Shown here one piece after another: positions 39,706-50,419 of a DNA stretch of 64,000 nt (the first letter of the stretch is position 1; every line of letters starts with the position of its first letter). The position numbers and the translations under genes were made by a program. The notes beneath the pieces are model-generated. The model had not been told where the DNA came from and did no database searches. It saw nothing but the letters and a program-made list of their open reading frames with translations. Source of the DNA: Monosiga brevicollis MX1 (lineage: Eukaryota; Opisthokonta; Choanoflagellata; Craspedida; Salpingoecidae); the NCBI RefSeq assembly GCF_000002865.3, contig NW_001865051.1:284424-348423 (forward strand), read 5' to 3'.

Positions 39706-41693
39706 TTAAGGTTGGGCAACATCTTCGTTGTGAGGACCGGTGGCGTGCAACCAACGTAGCACGAGTCGAGTGGGATTGGGCAGATAAACCGTGGCAAGGA
39801 TCGAGATGGCCACAGAAACCAGCACTTGCAGCCAAAAGGTCCGGTCCATTTGGCTCCACAAGCGGCCCAGGGCTGAGAGCGGGCTCGAGACACGAAGCTG
39901 GCCATCCGCTCGAAGTGCGGCTGCGGCTGAATCTGTTCCTTGCCCCCCCAGCCGGGCAGCTGGCGGTCGATCTGAGCTTGGTCTGTAGTAACCGAGACGT
40001 GGGCGTCTGCATGGTTAGGGTGAAGCAGCGAAAGCGTCAGCTCAAAACCCACCAAAAAGGCCATACCATTTGGAGAGCCACTTATCAAACCTGAGTCGGG
40101 ATGCCTGGCCCTCGGTCGGGGTGCTGCAAGACGGTGAGTGATAACTCGGCGGGAGCCAAAGCAGCTCTGCTAATTGCCGTGCACGATGGCTCGGTAGGCT
40201 GCAGTAGGGAATTCGGGTGCGCGTGCGTGCGTATAAGTGTACATTAGAATGAAAACACTCAAATAGCATGTGGGAGCGAGCTTGGTCAATGGGCAGGGCA
40301 TCGGAAAACCCAAACATGTACGTACATGCGATCGACAAGTGCAGGGGATGCGGCCGCCATAACTAAGCGTCATGCACGAATCAAGGGCATTCTGTGAGGC
40401 CAAATTGCGAGGTTGGCAGATGACACCCCTCCTGCCGCCAAAATAGCAGCGCGTGACACGATACGAACCATCCACAAAACCAAGATGCGACGCGTCAAAG
40501 AGAATGGCATCGATCGGCCGCTGAGTTTGCACTTGTCTACAGCAAGCATGGATGCGAGCGGTCCAGGATCAGTCTTGTAGCGCCAAATAAAAAAAAAAAA
40601 AAAAAAAAAAGCTGAAGCGTCGAGCAGCCGGCAGAGGTCAATGGTCACACCGTAGCTGAAGGATGCCGGCATCTGAAGAGATCAAGGCCACGCAAAGCCC
40701 ACACGTCGAGGGCGTTGAGGCCATTGCATCATTGAGGGTCTGTTCCTGCAAGGCTAAGCCATCTACCTGCGTCGGCGCAAAGCAGTCAAATGATCAAAGG
40801 CACATAGCTGGCACACGCGCCCGGGAATGTTGAAGCTGGGATTCATAGCAACTCGCCACCACAACTAACAGTGAGGCTGTGGCGCAGGAGGCCAATATCT
40901 TCCTCAAGTCCTGGCGAAGCGTCTGATGGCAGCGCAGCAAGAGCCGTTTCCAAAGCAGCCGAAAAGGAAAAGAAGGAGCAAATAGGAAGCGACATCAGCA
41001 ATCACGGTCATCTGTAAAGGCTTGATTTGGCGCCTTGAGCCCTGGTCGGGGGGGGGGGGCAGTCGGGTGGGTAAGACGAACCGGCCAAGAGAAGAACCAC
41101 TGGCGCTTGAGGGTTGATACGGCTGCCAAGGTACCAAGCAAAGTCTTCAACAGTCTGGGCCCGCTGTATCAAAGATGGGCTCCAACCAGCGCGACGGGCA
41201 GCGCGGCATAGAATCTTTTGCAACGACCAGCGTGAGGGCAGGACGGACGCGAGGAAGAATTATGGCCAAGTTTGAAGCCCCGAGGCGTCGGGCTGAGAGA
41301 TTGGTTCAAACGTACCTGAGTGCGGCCCTGCAGATAAAGCCGGACAGGCTCCAAAGCTTGGGCCAGCACCAGTAGATCTTCAATGTCAAGATAGCGTGCC
41401 AGCAAGTCTCGGCGTCCGTCTTGGCTGGCCAAGCACTGCACCAAGTCTTCCACGCGAGCTGGGGGTCCACGAATTCGCGGTGCGGCTTGCTCTGGTTGCT
41501 GATCAGCTGGATCCATCGTATCCGCCCGATTCACAGCTACCCCTGCTTCCAACAGGTCACCTACGCCATGCCGGCCATCACTGTTCCCATCAACACCGTC
41601 AAGATCAGCACCATCACTGCCCTCAGCCGTCATCATGGCCTCGGCATCGCCAGCGTCGACCGCCGCCTCGTCGTCCGTCTCACGGGTGCTCAT
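39706..41693 (-). CDS. Unidentified C-terminally membrane-anchored protein (partly resolved exons)
   Basis: The first exon (41316-41693) encodes an acidic Asp/Gly/Ala-rich N terminus, then a helical segment (R-V-E-D-L-V-Q-C-L-A-S-Q-D-G-R-R-D-L). The last two exons are well phased: 40053-40123 (F-D-K-W-L-S-K-W-Y-G-L-F) and 39706-39971, ending with a hydrophobic helix (F-W-L-Q-V-L-V-S-V-A-I-S-I-L) and about 30 polar residues. Candidate middle exons include one near 41010-41210 (T-V-E-D-F-A-W-Y-L-G-S) and one near 40640-40750, but their junctions are unresolved. The general plan, short helices then a C-terminal anchor, loosely recalls PEX11-type membrane proteins, but I cannot support that family. 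A T tract (poly(A) on the plus strand, 40589-40610) lies in an intron. Confidence 0.5.
40589..40610. repeat. Poly(A) tract (poly(T) on the gene's sense strand)
   Basis: About 22 A in a row within the partly resolved minus-strand gene, most likely in an intron. Confidence 0.85.
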
Positions 41694-42424
41694 GTCGATC
41701 GACTCGGTTGGATGTCAGAATAAATTATCAGATCAGCATCAAAATGTCAGATTAACACGAATTGTCAGATTAGCAACGGATTGTTAGGTATTGGTGAAAT
41801 CGAGGAGCTGGCCTGAAGATGTTGAAGGAAATATGATGGATACTGCACTCGGCAAGGCCAACTAGGAGGAAGAAGATGTAGTAGAGGGACAAGATGATGC
41901 AGATATGGACCGAGCCGGCGAGGGCAGCGCCATGGTCCCGCTCGTCGCGAGGGCCTCCATCCCCTCCTGAGCCGGTCGTCGGCCAGCCCCTTCTCCACGA
42001 TAAGCACCCCTGCCCAGCCCTCTCCACCCATCCACTCGACCACACCACATGCGATGCAGGCTTGACAACCGGCTTCACCTCGTTGATGCCCGGTTGATGC
42101 AACCACATTTCGATACCGCCCATCACCACAAGCATTTGTTGGCCCCTCGCATTTCCTCCTGCTTCGTCATCTTCTCTTTCCATCGTGTGCCAACAACCGA
42201 GGTGGGGAGTGAATGTTGGGTCTTTCAACGGGAGCGACAACGGGAAAGAGCAGCAGCAGTCACAGCGACTTTATTTTCCCCCCGCACGTTGGTCAAGCAA
42301 GCTGCCGCCGCAGCGCTCCTTTGGCGGTGTATCGCTAGCTCTTCTGCTTGGCATTGCCATCTTCTTCTTATACTGCGCAACGCTCATTGGCGGCCCCCTT
42401 TGGAAGCCCTCAAACTCGAGCAAG
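41694..42424. promoter_or_regulatory. Divergent spacer with clustered TGTCAGA words
   Basis: The head-to-head spacer between the membrane-anchored gene (-) and the DUF6940-like gene (+). Four copies of (T/A)TCAGAT or TGTCAGAA occur within 41714-41772, just upstream of the minus-strand start codon. The part from about 42240 stays open in frame with the DUF6940-like protein and encodes a hydrophobic stretch, so it may be coding if an upstream exon supplies an ATG. Confidence 0.5.
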
Positions 42425-43108
42425 ATGTCTCAGCTCGCGGACAGTGCCGATGCTCCAGCCACAGACGGCACCCTTGTGTTTGATGCCGTGAGCCTTGAGC
42501 CCGGCTATCAGTTCACCGTCCAACAGAATGGCGAGAACCTCACCATGCGAGCCTTGGCCGAAGCGCTTCGCAACCAACCGGCCGCGGCCCGCAGCTTCCA
42601 TGCACAGCTGGCTCACTACGCTCAGGCTGTGGGCGGGCCCATTTTTTGGGAGAGCCGGCCTTGCACGGATCCCGAAAGCATCTATGAGGCCGTCCTGTTG
42701 CCAGCCCCTGGCCTGACGGGCTGGGACCACCCGGATCTACATAGCTTTGACGCCCACTTTCGTGCAGCCATCGCTCAACGCGAATCAAAGCTCGCCACGA
42801 GATTTCCCAATCTCGATGGGGCATCCACCTTGGTCACCCCCATTATCCCCGACAATTTTGTTGGATCCCTCACTGACTATTGCCATTTGTCCAACTTCCT
42901 GCTCAGCCCAGCCATCACTCCTGAACAATACGAAGCCCTCTGGCACGAAGTCGGTACGGCCATTCTTCAGTGGCCCATGGACGATAATCAACCCCTCTAC
43001 CTCTCCACCTCGGGTCTCGGCATTGCCTACCTGCACGTGCGCTTGGACCCCGTGCCCAAGTATTACACCTTTGAGCCCTACACTCGTCGGCCCAGCCGCA
43101 TCTATTGA
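42425..43108 (+). CDS. DUF6940-like protein of unknown function
   Basis: The frame from the first in-frame ATG gives 227 aa. The second half has a run of conserved-looking motifs that I associate with the DUF6940 family: T-R-F-P-N-L-D-G, Y-C-H-L-S-N-F-L, W-H-E-V-G and, near the end, L-S-T-S-G-L-G-I-A-Y-L-H-V-R-L-D with P-K-Y-Y. The motif order and the length fit that family, which has no known activity. The frame continues open upstream to about 42185 and would add a membrane helix (L-A-L-L-L-G-I-A-I-F-F-L-Y), but there is no ATG in it, so a membrane-anchored form needs an unseen 5' exon. No introns within the domain. Confidence 0.72.
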   Translation: MSQLADSADAPATDGTLVFDAVSLEPGYQFTVQQNGENLTMRALAEALRNQPAAARSFHAQLAHYAQAVGGPIFWESRPCTDPESIYEAVLLPAPGLTGWDHPDLHSFDAHFRAAIAQRESKLATRFPNLDGASTLVTPIIPDNFVGSLTDYCHLSNFLLSPAITPEQYEALWHEVGTAILQWPMDDNQPLYLSTSGLGIAYLHVRLDPVPKYYTFEPYTRRPSRIY

Positions 43109-43383
43109 ACGGATTCGACAAAGAGTCGCATTGCCATATCAAGTGTGGAGGAGGAGTAAATGTTTTCCAACAAGGGTTCGCCACACAGCTCAAGCCCCGC
43201 CACAACTCTTGAGGCGATTTGGTCCAGGAGTGGTTGGCGCGCAAGATGACTGATCATTTGATGGAGACGAGTAGGCCATTCGAAAACAAAGAAGAAAAAG
43301 AAAGGGCCATATACATGTAATTGATTCTGAAATCCAATTTATGGCTTCATTTTCATTTCAGTCTGCTGAAGTTGGAACACGTG

Positions 43384-45262
43384 TCAAGTGGTACGCGTAT
43401 CTAGATCAAAAGCCAGCGCGCGTCCGATCAGTTTGCTATGCCGATACATGGGATTGTGTTCCAACACCTCCAACACATCTTGCAGCTTGATGCTAGATGT
43501 CTGCGCCTTGGCCTGCGGTCCCACCACCAATAGCCATATGAGTTTGAGATCCTTGATCATGGCAGCAAGCGGGGGAAGCGGGGGAAGCGGGGGAAGCGGG
43601 GGTGGAAGCCGTACACCGCGCATACCTTGGGAACAGCCGCACTTGTGGCGCTGGTCTTCTTTTTGTTTCGGTCCTACCAACAAGCAAACGATGATGAGCA
43701 GACGAGGCCCACAATAGCAGATAGTTAGTCGGTTAGAGACGCGCCGCCACGCAAAGCCTGAAAGATCAAACGTGAGGTACTACGCCAGAACGACGATTAA
43801 AACGACGACATACCCGACGCTTGTTGGCTTGATTCAAGTTGGCAAACACGTTGTTGAGCTTGCTGGGCGCCGACGTTGGCTGTGCCTGTGGGACACGCAG
43901 CAAGGCACGTTTGTGAGAAGGCGAACAAACTCTTGGCCCGGGCAAGACGTAGGTGTGTCACGAAACTCAACACACCGTGGCCGTGCTCGCAGTTTTGCCC
44001 TGCTTTTGCTTGACTTGAACTTCACGCAAAATCTTCCACTGCTCATCATGGTTGCTGACGATCTCCCTGCGCATTTCACACCCCCAAAGGTCCATGCTCG
44101 GGTGAGTTTGAAAAAGAGCATGTTAGGGAATGCAAAAGGGCAGGATTGGCGGGGTGGACATACGTGTCGCCGAGTTGCCGATCGTGTTCTCGGTGCTGGC
44201 AGCTCAGTCGACATTGCTCGATCAAATGGCGAACCATGCTCTGCAGCGGGGCACGGCGCAGTGTGTGAGCGTTTAGCTCTTCGCTCACACCTCACACCTC
44301 ACTGTCATTCCTGACATTCCTGATTGTCCCGATTACAGCGATCGCTTCGAATAGCCAACATCGCCGATGTTCATACCTCGGTAGCGGCACTGATCATGAT
44401 GTACACTTCATCTGCAATCACCGCCGAGGCTGATGCGGCCGACGTTTTCATCTCACAAAGTCGGGCCAATGCTGCGGCAGCACAAGAGCAGACCAGCAAA
44501 CACGATGGATCAAAAACACTCTAATTTGCTTGGTTCGCTCAAATCGGCATGCAGGTTATCATACCAATGGGCTCCAATAGCGAGTGCAAGAAATGCGGAT
44601 TGACAAAAAGCTCGTGCTGGAGGCGAGCAATGGCTGGTGGCAAGTTCACTTCTGTAATTGCCCATTGTTGTGTCGTCAGCAACCAAGATAAGGTCGAGAA
44701 TTTAGAGGAAGCACGTGGGTTGGACACGCAAGGGCGGAGGGACTTTGGCTGCCATGGACAAAGAGGACCGGCACATTTGTAACGTTTGACACCAACACGT
44801 ACCGTGGGTGCTCGCAGCAGCGGGGCTTTGTTGGCCGGTGGTATTCAGCTGTTTGGCTCCCGTGTATGCGTCTGCCTGTGACTTCCTGGACAGTGCCTCG
44901 GCCTTGTTGGGGGCGTACGTTCGGGTCGGTTCAGGGATGGGCGCCTTCTTAGTCTCTGCCTTGTGTACTGGAGGCGTGGCAACAGGAGCGTTGGTCAAAG
45001 CCGAAGCAGCTGGGGTGGTAGCACCATCACTGGCAGCAGATTTGGCCTTTTTCGCGGGTGGCCTTTGATCTTTAGATGGGCGCTTGGCACCCGATCCGGT
45101 AGCCGGGGCAGGTCGTTGGGGACTCGTGCGCGCCGCCGAGGAGTCAGCGGCCTTGGGCTTGCTGGTTGCCTTGGGCTTGGCAGACAGGTTGGAAGGAGCT
45201 GCATCATAGTTGGCCAACAAGCGAGCGGGGCACGTGAGAATGAGTGACTGGCAAGGCCTCAT
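43384..45262 (-). CDS. Unresolved multi-exon coding region, Lys/Pro/Ala-rich nuclear-type protein
   Basis: Several segments have good coding character on the minus strand, but they do not all join in phase in my hands. From 5' to 3' they are: a Lys/Ala/Pro/Ser-rich segment (about 44803-45262) with a bipartite-like basic motif (K-R-P-S-K-D-Q-R-P-P-A-K-K-A-K); a helical segment about 44560-44720 (L-P-P-A-I-A-R-L-Q-H-E-L-F-V-N-P); another about 44380-44515 (S-C-L-L-V-C-S-C-A-A-A-L-A-R-L); a short Asn/Ala-rich exon near 43820-43890; and a last exon ending at the stop at 43384 (L-Q-D-V-L-E-V-L-E-H-N-P-M-Y-R). The region may be one gene or the 3' part of the GGGKP-repeat gene upstream. No family is recognised. 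Confidence 0.35.
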
Positions 45263-45375
45263 GCATTGAGCATGAATGACTGACCATTTTTCTTCAGCAT
45301 CTGCCAAGAGGAGCACGGGTGGTAACGAGTAAGCATGATAAGGGTGGGGAAGGGTGCGTGTGAGGCAGCTGTCAA

Positions 45376-46890
45376 TCAGCAGGCAAATTTGGCCATGGAG
45401 GCCGCAAATGTGTGGCGGGCGTGACGAACCGAGAGCTGAGGAATAAAGTTGGTCAGGGTATGGGTAAACTCCTCTCGCTTCTCGTGTGGGGCGTAACCCA
45501 TTGCAACGGCATAGTCGATCAGCTGTTTTGGACTAACAGAGTGAAAAATAAAAGTATCAAAGAGGCGCAAGCGCATATCATTGCTAGCCTCACTGCCCGC
45601 GGAGGCTGCCCGGCGTTCCAAAGCACTGAGGAAACGGAATAGTTTATCAAGTCTGGGCTTGATCGCAGCTGAGATGTTGGCTTCGGGTGGGCAATAGTAC
45701 TTCTGAATCATCAAGGCAGCCGTTTTGTTGGACAGTTTGGCGGTCTCAGATGTCCGCTGGGGCAGCGGCAGCGGCCTGTCTTGAATGGGACCACGATAGC
45801 TAACGCCAACAATGAGTTCGATGTCGCTGGTCTCTGGTGGTCCCTCTGACTTGGATGTGGCTGTGGCAGCGGGCCTTGCGGCTGTTTGAGCCGCTGCGGC
45901 GGTTGGAGGAGTCGTTGATGTAGTCGCTGCCGCCGTCGATGCTACTGGCTCGGGCGCGGTCGGTGGCGGCACATAGGTGGCATGTTGACGTTCCACGGGA
46001 TGGCGAGCATAGGCGTCCGCTGCTGTGGATGAGGGAGCTGGCGCTGCACCTAGGCTGCCGGACGAGGAGCTCGGTTGATTCAGCTTGGGGCGTTTGTAAG
46101 CATGCACGGAGAGATCGCGTTTGAGAGCACCGGCGTCAACGGAATCATCCTCATCCTCATCATTGTTCACAGAGGCTTGCACGCGCGGCTGAGGGGGCGG
46201 GTTTGCAAAGGGCATGCGTTTGCCCGGACCGACGTGCGGGGTGGCAGCAGGGCCAGGCTTTCCAGAGCGGGCGGCTGGTGGCACACCGGCCTGCATCCGA
46301 GCATACTGGGGCTTCCCTGTGCGTACCGCCGAGGGGATGGTGCTGCCTCCAACGGGCTTGCCACCCCCAGCCATGCCCACGCCCGGTTTGCCACGCCCGG
46401 CCGTAGGCTTACCCCCACCCGTTGGTCGAGCAGGACCGCCATTGCTGGGCACACCGCTCATGGGCTTGCCACGGGACATAGGCTTCCCGCCTGGCATGGG
46501 CTTTCCTGCCGGTGCGGGTTTCCCACCACCGACAGGGCGCGCAGATGGTGTGGGCTTACCTCCACCATAACCGGGTTTGCCCCCACTGCTGGGGTATGCG
46601 GGCTTGCCGCCGGAGGTAGCGCGCAGAGGTGGGGCCGGTTTGCCTCCACCGTACGAGGGCTTTCCACCACCGACTGCGCTGCCACTGTTAGGGGCTGGGG
46701 CGAAGGAAGGCTTGCCGCCGGGCATGGGCTTGCCGCCGGGCCGGCTCGGTTTACCTCCGCCCATGCCTGGTTTGCCTCCACCCATGCCTGGTTTGCCACC
46801 ACGACCCAAGGCCGCACGGGGGGGCGCGCCGCGCCCATAGGCACCAGGCTTGCCACGGCCTGCGGCAGGAATATTGTCCCAGTCTGCCAT
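45376..46890 (-). CDS. GGGKP-repeat low-complexity protein
   Basis: A 504-aa open frame with start M-A-D-W-D-N-I-P. Residues about 12-230 are built of imperfect repeats with the core G-G-K-P (for example G-G-G-K-P-G-M-G-G-G-K-P), separated by Met, Ser, Ala or Pro; more than 20 copies are visible. An acidic patch (N-N-D-E-D-E-D-D), a Pro/Ala/Thr-rich linker and a helical C-terminal domain of about 140 residues follow (starting I-E-L-I-V-G-V-S-Y-R). The C-terminal domain is not recognised. The basic glycine-rich repeat suggests RNA binding or condensate formation, by analogy only. The stop at 45376 may be bypassed by splicing at GTTCGT a little upstream, joining the exons further 3'. Confidence 0.65.
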   Translation of the reverse strand: MADWDNIPAAGRGKPGAYGRGAPPRAALGRGGKPGMGGGKPGMGGGKPSRPGGKPMPGGKPSFAPAPNSGSAVGGGKPSYGGGKPAPPLRATSGGKPAYPSSGGKPGYGGGKPTPSARPVGGGKPAPAGKPMPGGKPMSRGKPMSGVPSNGGPARPTGGGKPTAGRGKPGVGMAGGGKPVGGSTIPSAVRTGKPQYARMQAGVPPAARSGKPGPAATPHVGPGKRMPFANPPPQPRVQASVNNDEDEDDSVDAGALKRDLSVHAYKRPKLNQPSSSSGSLGAAPAPSSTAADAYARHPVERQHATYVPPPTAPEPVASTAAATTSTTPPTAAAAQTAARPAATATSKSEGPPETSDIELIVGVSYRGPIQDRPLPLPQRTSETAKLSNKTAALMIQKYYCPPEANISAAIKPRLDKLFRFLSALERRAASAGSEASNDMRLRLFDTFIFHSVSPKQLIDYAVAMGYAPHEKREEFTHTLTNFIPQLSVRHARHTFAASMAKFAC

Positions 46891-47683
46891 TATGCCTACT
46901 ATTGTCCCGTGTTCACAGCGAAACAGGCCCGGAACGCGTGCGTAGCGAAGTGCCAGTAGTTCTCAAGGGGCAAAAGGCCACGCGGTCCCAGGCCCACAAC
47001 AGGCGCCGCGACGCTGCAGGCAGTTGGACAAATCTCCTCTGACGTTCACCGCCCCTCCATCCTGTCTGGACACCCTGGCATCGGCGGGTGCACACGAACA
47101 AGTAGTCTGCTCTGCTCCTGCACCAAATTTGTTGGAATGCCACTAGAATGACCACTCGGTGTTCACCTGGTCCAGCCGCGTGCCAAGAGGATGGCAGGGC
47201 TTATGATCGCTTGAATCGAGACAGAAAGATGGCCGCCGCCTATCCCACATGCCAGCACAAAGTCGCGTGTGAGTGTAGTGGGACCGACCCCGCTGACCTT
47301 GACCCTGGCCTCGTCCCCCAACCAGCGCAACACATTTCAAATCTGCTCAATTTCTCGCCCTCCCCCCGGTCCCCCATTCCCCCCTCCACCTTCTGCACGC
47401 GCTTTGCCCACGCTGCCATATTCATTCTCACCTGCAACCGCCACCACCACCTCGAGAGAAAAAAAAAAAAAAAAAAAAGAGAGAGAGGGACAGAGAGAGA
47501 GAGAGATAAGAAGAAGGCATCGTTTACAATTGGTAACCCCCTTGTCAGATAAATCGGATGATCTGACATTTACGCTTCTGCTCTTCTGCTTCTTCTTGTT
47601 CTCGTCTTTTTGGCGGTGGAGGCCTCTCTCTCCTTCCTCAGCTTGTTGATCGCCCTGATCGCCCCCGCGGTCACCGCTTGCCC

Positions 47684-47722
<39 letters not shown>

Positions 47723-47844
47723 TGGTGGTGGTGGTGGTGGTGTCTCATGGCAGGGCCCTCGGTCAAGACTTTCACTTCAAGTGCGGGGGTGGATTGCACT
47801 GAGAAAAGTCATTTGCCAGCTGCCTCAAAGCAGGACGTGTCGAC
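46891..47844. promoter_or_regulatory. Divergent spacer between the GGGKP-repeat gene and seipin
   Basis: A 954-bp head-to-head spacer. It contains an A/GA-rich tract (47460-47508), two opposite copies of the recurrent word (TGTCAGAT at about 47545 and ATCTGACA at about 47560), and a TG microsatellite (47688-47720) closer to seipin. A 5' exon for either gene could lie here but is not evident. Confidence 0.5.
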
Positions 47845-49952
47845 ATGAAGAGTGCCTCCGAGGTCATTGACCTCTTGCTGCTGCGCCTGGTGCAGCTCGG
47901 CACGGACCTTTGGTATCATCCTGCCATCCAGGTCCGATGAAATACCCTGCTGGGTGGACCTGCCTGGCATTGATCCGTCAAGCGAATGTTGACCGGGATC
48001 TCACCCATCGGTCTGCTGCAGATTCTGCGCAAGTTTTGCCTTCTAACAGCCTTTCTCCTTGCCGTCTTTCACGTGATGCTGGGCGCGGGAGTGGTCATTT
48101 ATGGGTGGGTGGGGCGCACCTTCGCCAAGTTGATGGATACTGCCAGTATCGTGCCATGTTTTAACGCAACCCGTGCCATGTTTCAACGCAACCCGTGCCA
48201 TGTTTTAACGCAACCCTGCATCTTTCTCCTCTCAGGCTGTTTTACTACGCCTACGTCCCAAAGGCTGCGTACGAGTGGCCCGTGCACTTGACACAGACAG
48301 GGGCTGAGCCCCTCGCTTCTATCGTGAGTCGATCAATCAAAACAAATGACCCAGCTGCTTTATCATTTTTCTCCCCAGCCTCTTCCCTTCACCTCGATTG
48401 CTCCTATACCCACGCTATCGACTGGCCTGCCCTCTAGGTGCCGTTGAGCCCTTACACCGGCGGACCGACGCACACGCCCACCAGCGTCCTCAGTGCACGC
48501 ACAGGTAATGATCAGCGCTGAAGGCCAAGCCCCGGGTGATCAATGCTTTTCATTTGTTGCACAGCCTACACGTTGGCTGGCTTGCTCTCGCACTTGTCTG
48601 ACCCGCCTCGGTCCCATGATCTAGAGTATCATTTTTATCTTGAGCTTGTATTACCGCGCTCGCCCGTCAATGTGGCTGTTGGTACGCTGAGCCCCGCATT
48701 CCGGGCCTACAAAGAAAAGAAGAAGAAGAAGAAGAAGAAGAGGAAATTAGGGGTCTCAGTGGCAACATGCGGCAGCCATTTCTCAGACCCGTTAGCCCTC
48801 TACCTCACTCGCGTTGTGTTTGGTCGATGCAGGCAGCTTCACAGCAACTTGCCATTTGCTCTACTCGCTGGAGCAAGCCTTTGAGCTGCCCACAGAAGCC
48901 ACACCATTGGGCACGCCTTTTCCGGCCTTGTCAGGCAAATCGAGCGAGACGCAACAGAGTGCACCGCCCACCGCGCAGCCGGGTCCGCTTGCTCCGTCCA
49001 CTGCGATCGTCACCTCTCAGGTATGTGCCGTACACATCCTCCTTTGGTGGCCGGCTGCGCAGGCGCTTCTCACTCGATTTTCTCGATGTTTGCATTTGGT
49101 CACGCAAAAAAACAAAAAAAACAACAACAACAACAAAAAACACCATATCGACAGGCTTGGCATTTGGCTGCAACGGCGCCGCACATACACAGCATCCGGC
49201 GCTCTGCTATGATACCCTACCGTTCCACCATGGTGGACACGCTGCGGAAGGCGCTTTTGATTGTGCCGCTTACACTGGGGCTGTTGACAGAGAGTGACAC
49301 CGTCTTCATTCCGCTCTTTGAACACTTTGTGGATGATCTCGAAGCACCAGTCCAGTATGCGCGCATTGAAGTGTCGGCCCCGCGCCTGCAGGTTCAATCA
49401 GCCCGCCTTATTGCCAAAGCCAACATGAAGGGCATGGCCTATTGGATGTACCATTGGTACATTAGCAGCTTCTTCGTGGGTGTCAACGCCATTGCCGGTA
49501 CGAACCATGGCGCAATTTGGCAAGAAACATTGTCCTTCGACTTTTCACACACCACTCACTCCTTTGCAACCGACTGTCCACACTTAGGCACACTGACGGT
49601 CCTGGCATTTGTCGTGTTGATTGCCGTCTTTCAACGCGAGGCCACCGCCTTTTTTTCCCTGGAAGCAACGCCTGAAGCGTGGCAAGCCGAGCAACCCGAG
49701 GCACTCGCCAGTAAACCTAGGACAGTACCCGAGGGCCTGGTGCTCGATCCGATCACTAATCTCTTCGTACTGCCAGCAGAGGAGAGCGAAGCAGCAGCTG
49801 TTGGCAACGAATCAGACACACTCCTAGAGTTGACTGAGCCGGACGAACGCCACGAGCTCGATCTAGATGGTGCAGCAGCCGCAGGGGTGGAAAGTCATCC
49901 GACTGAAGCCTCGCTGCGGCATCGCCATCCGCATGTCCTCCAGACACCGTGA
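47845..49952 (+). CDS. BSCL2: Seipin (lipid droplet biogenesis protein)
   Basis: Seven exons in phase: 47845-47931, 48022-48104, 48236-48323, 48438-48504, 48565-48681, 48833-49020 and 49155-49952, about 475 aa. The first membrane helix is in A-F-L-L-A-V-F-H-V-M-L-G-A-G-V-V-I-Y. The lumenal domain begins Y-Y-A-Y-V-P-K-A-A-Y-E-W-P-V-H and includes the seipin signature Y-L-E-L-V-L-P-R-S-P-V-N and M-I-P-Y-R-S-T-M-V. The second helix lies near T-L-T-V-L-A-F-V-V-L-I-A-V-F. An acidic, Glu/Ala-rich cytosolic tail of about 110 residues follows. Seipin forms ER rings that organise lipid droplet assembly. A Pro/Thr/Ser-rich insertion sits within the lumenal part (exon 6). Intron 2 has three 22-bp tandem repeats. 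Confidence 0.92.
48151..48216. repeat. Three tandem 22-bp repeats in a seipin intron
   Basis: Three head-to-tail copies of a 22-mer starting GTGCCATGTTTTAACGCAAC; the middle copy differs by one base. Confidence 0.9.
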
Positions 49953-50419
49953 CGCACCGACCATCTGGTTCACATCCAATCTCTTTCCTGAACGCCCTCC
50001 CTTCTCCAGCTTCCAGGCCGCGCCCAAAGTCACAAGATGGCAACTCGTCACAATCAAAGCAAACCGTGAACGGTGGCTTTTTGTCATCCAAGATCGCATC
50101 AGAATCTCAATGACGGCGAATTGGTGGGCTTGACGACAAAGCTTGACAGATGGTGTCTTTCTGGAATGTTGCGTGAGTGGCGGACGCGCATGACGTCGCC
50201 GTCACGATGAAGCTCTTGCGACGCTCCTTGCTAGACTCTGTCGATCGATTCTCTGGTCAGACTAACTTCTGGTCCTTTTAGGAAAGCAAAAAATCAAAAA
50301 TATACATGAAGCTCATTCTTGCCAACTTTTATGTCACGGCCTCTGCACGTCCAGGCGCTCGCATGGTAGAGAGCTATGCACAGCCACCTTCACGCTCCCG
50401 TGCTAGCCGCAATAAATCA
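49953..50419. other. Convergent 3' intergenic region
   Basis: The spacer between the seipin stop (+) and the proposed stop of the HEAT-like gene (-). No recognisable feature was seen. Confidence 0.5.
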
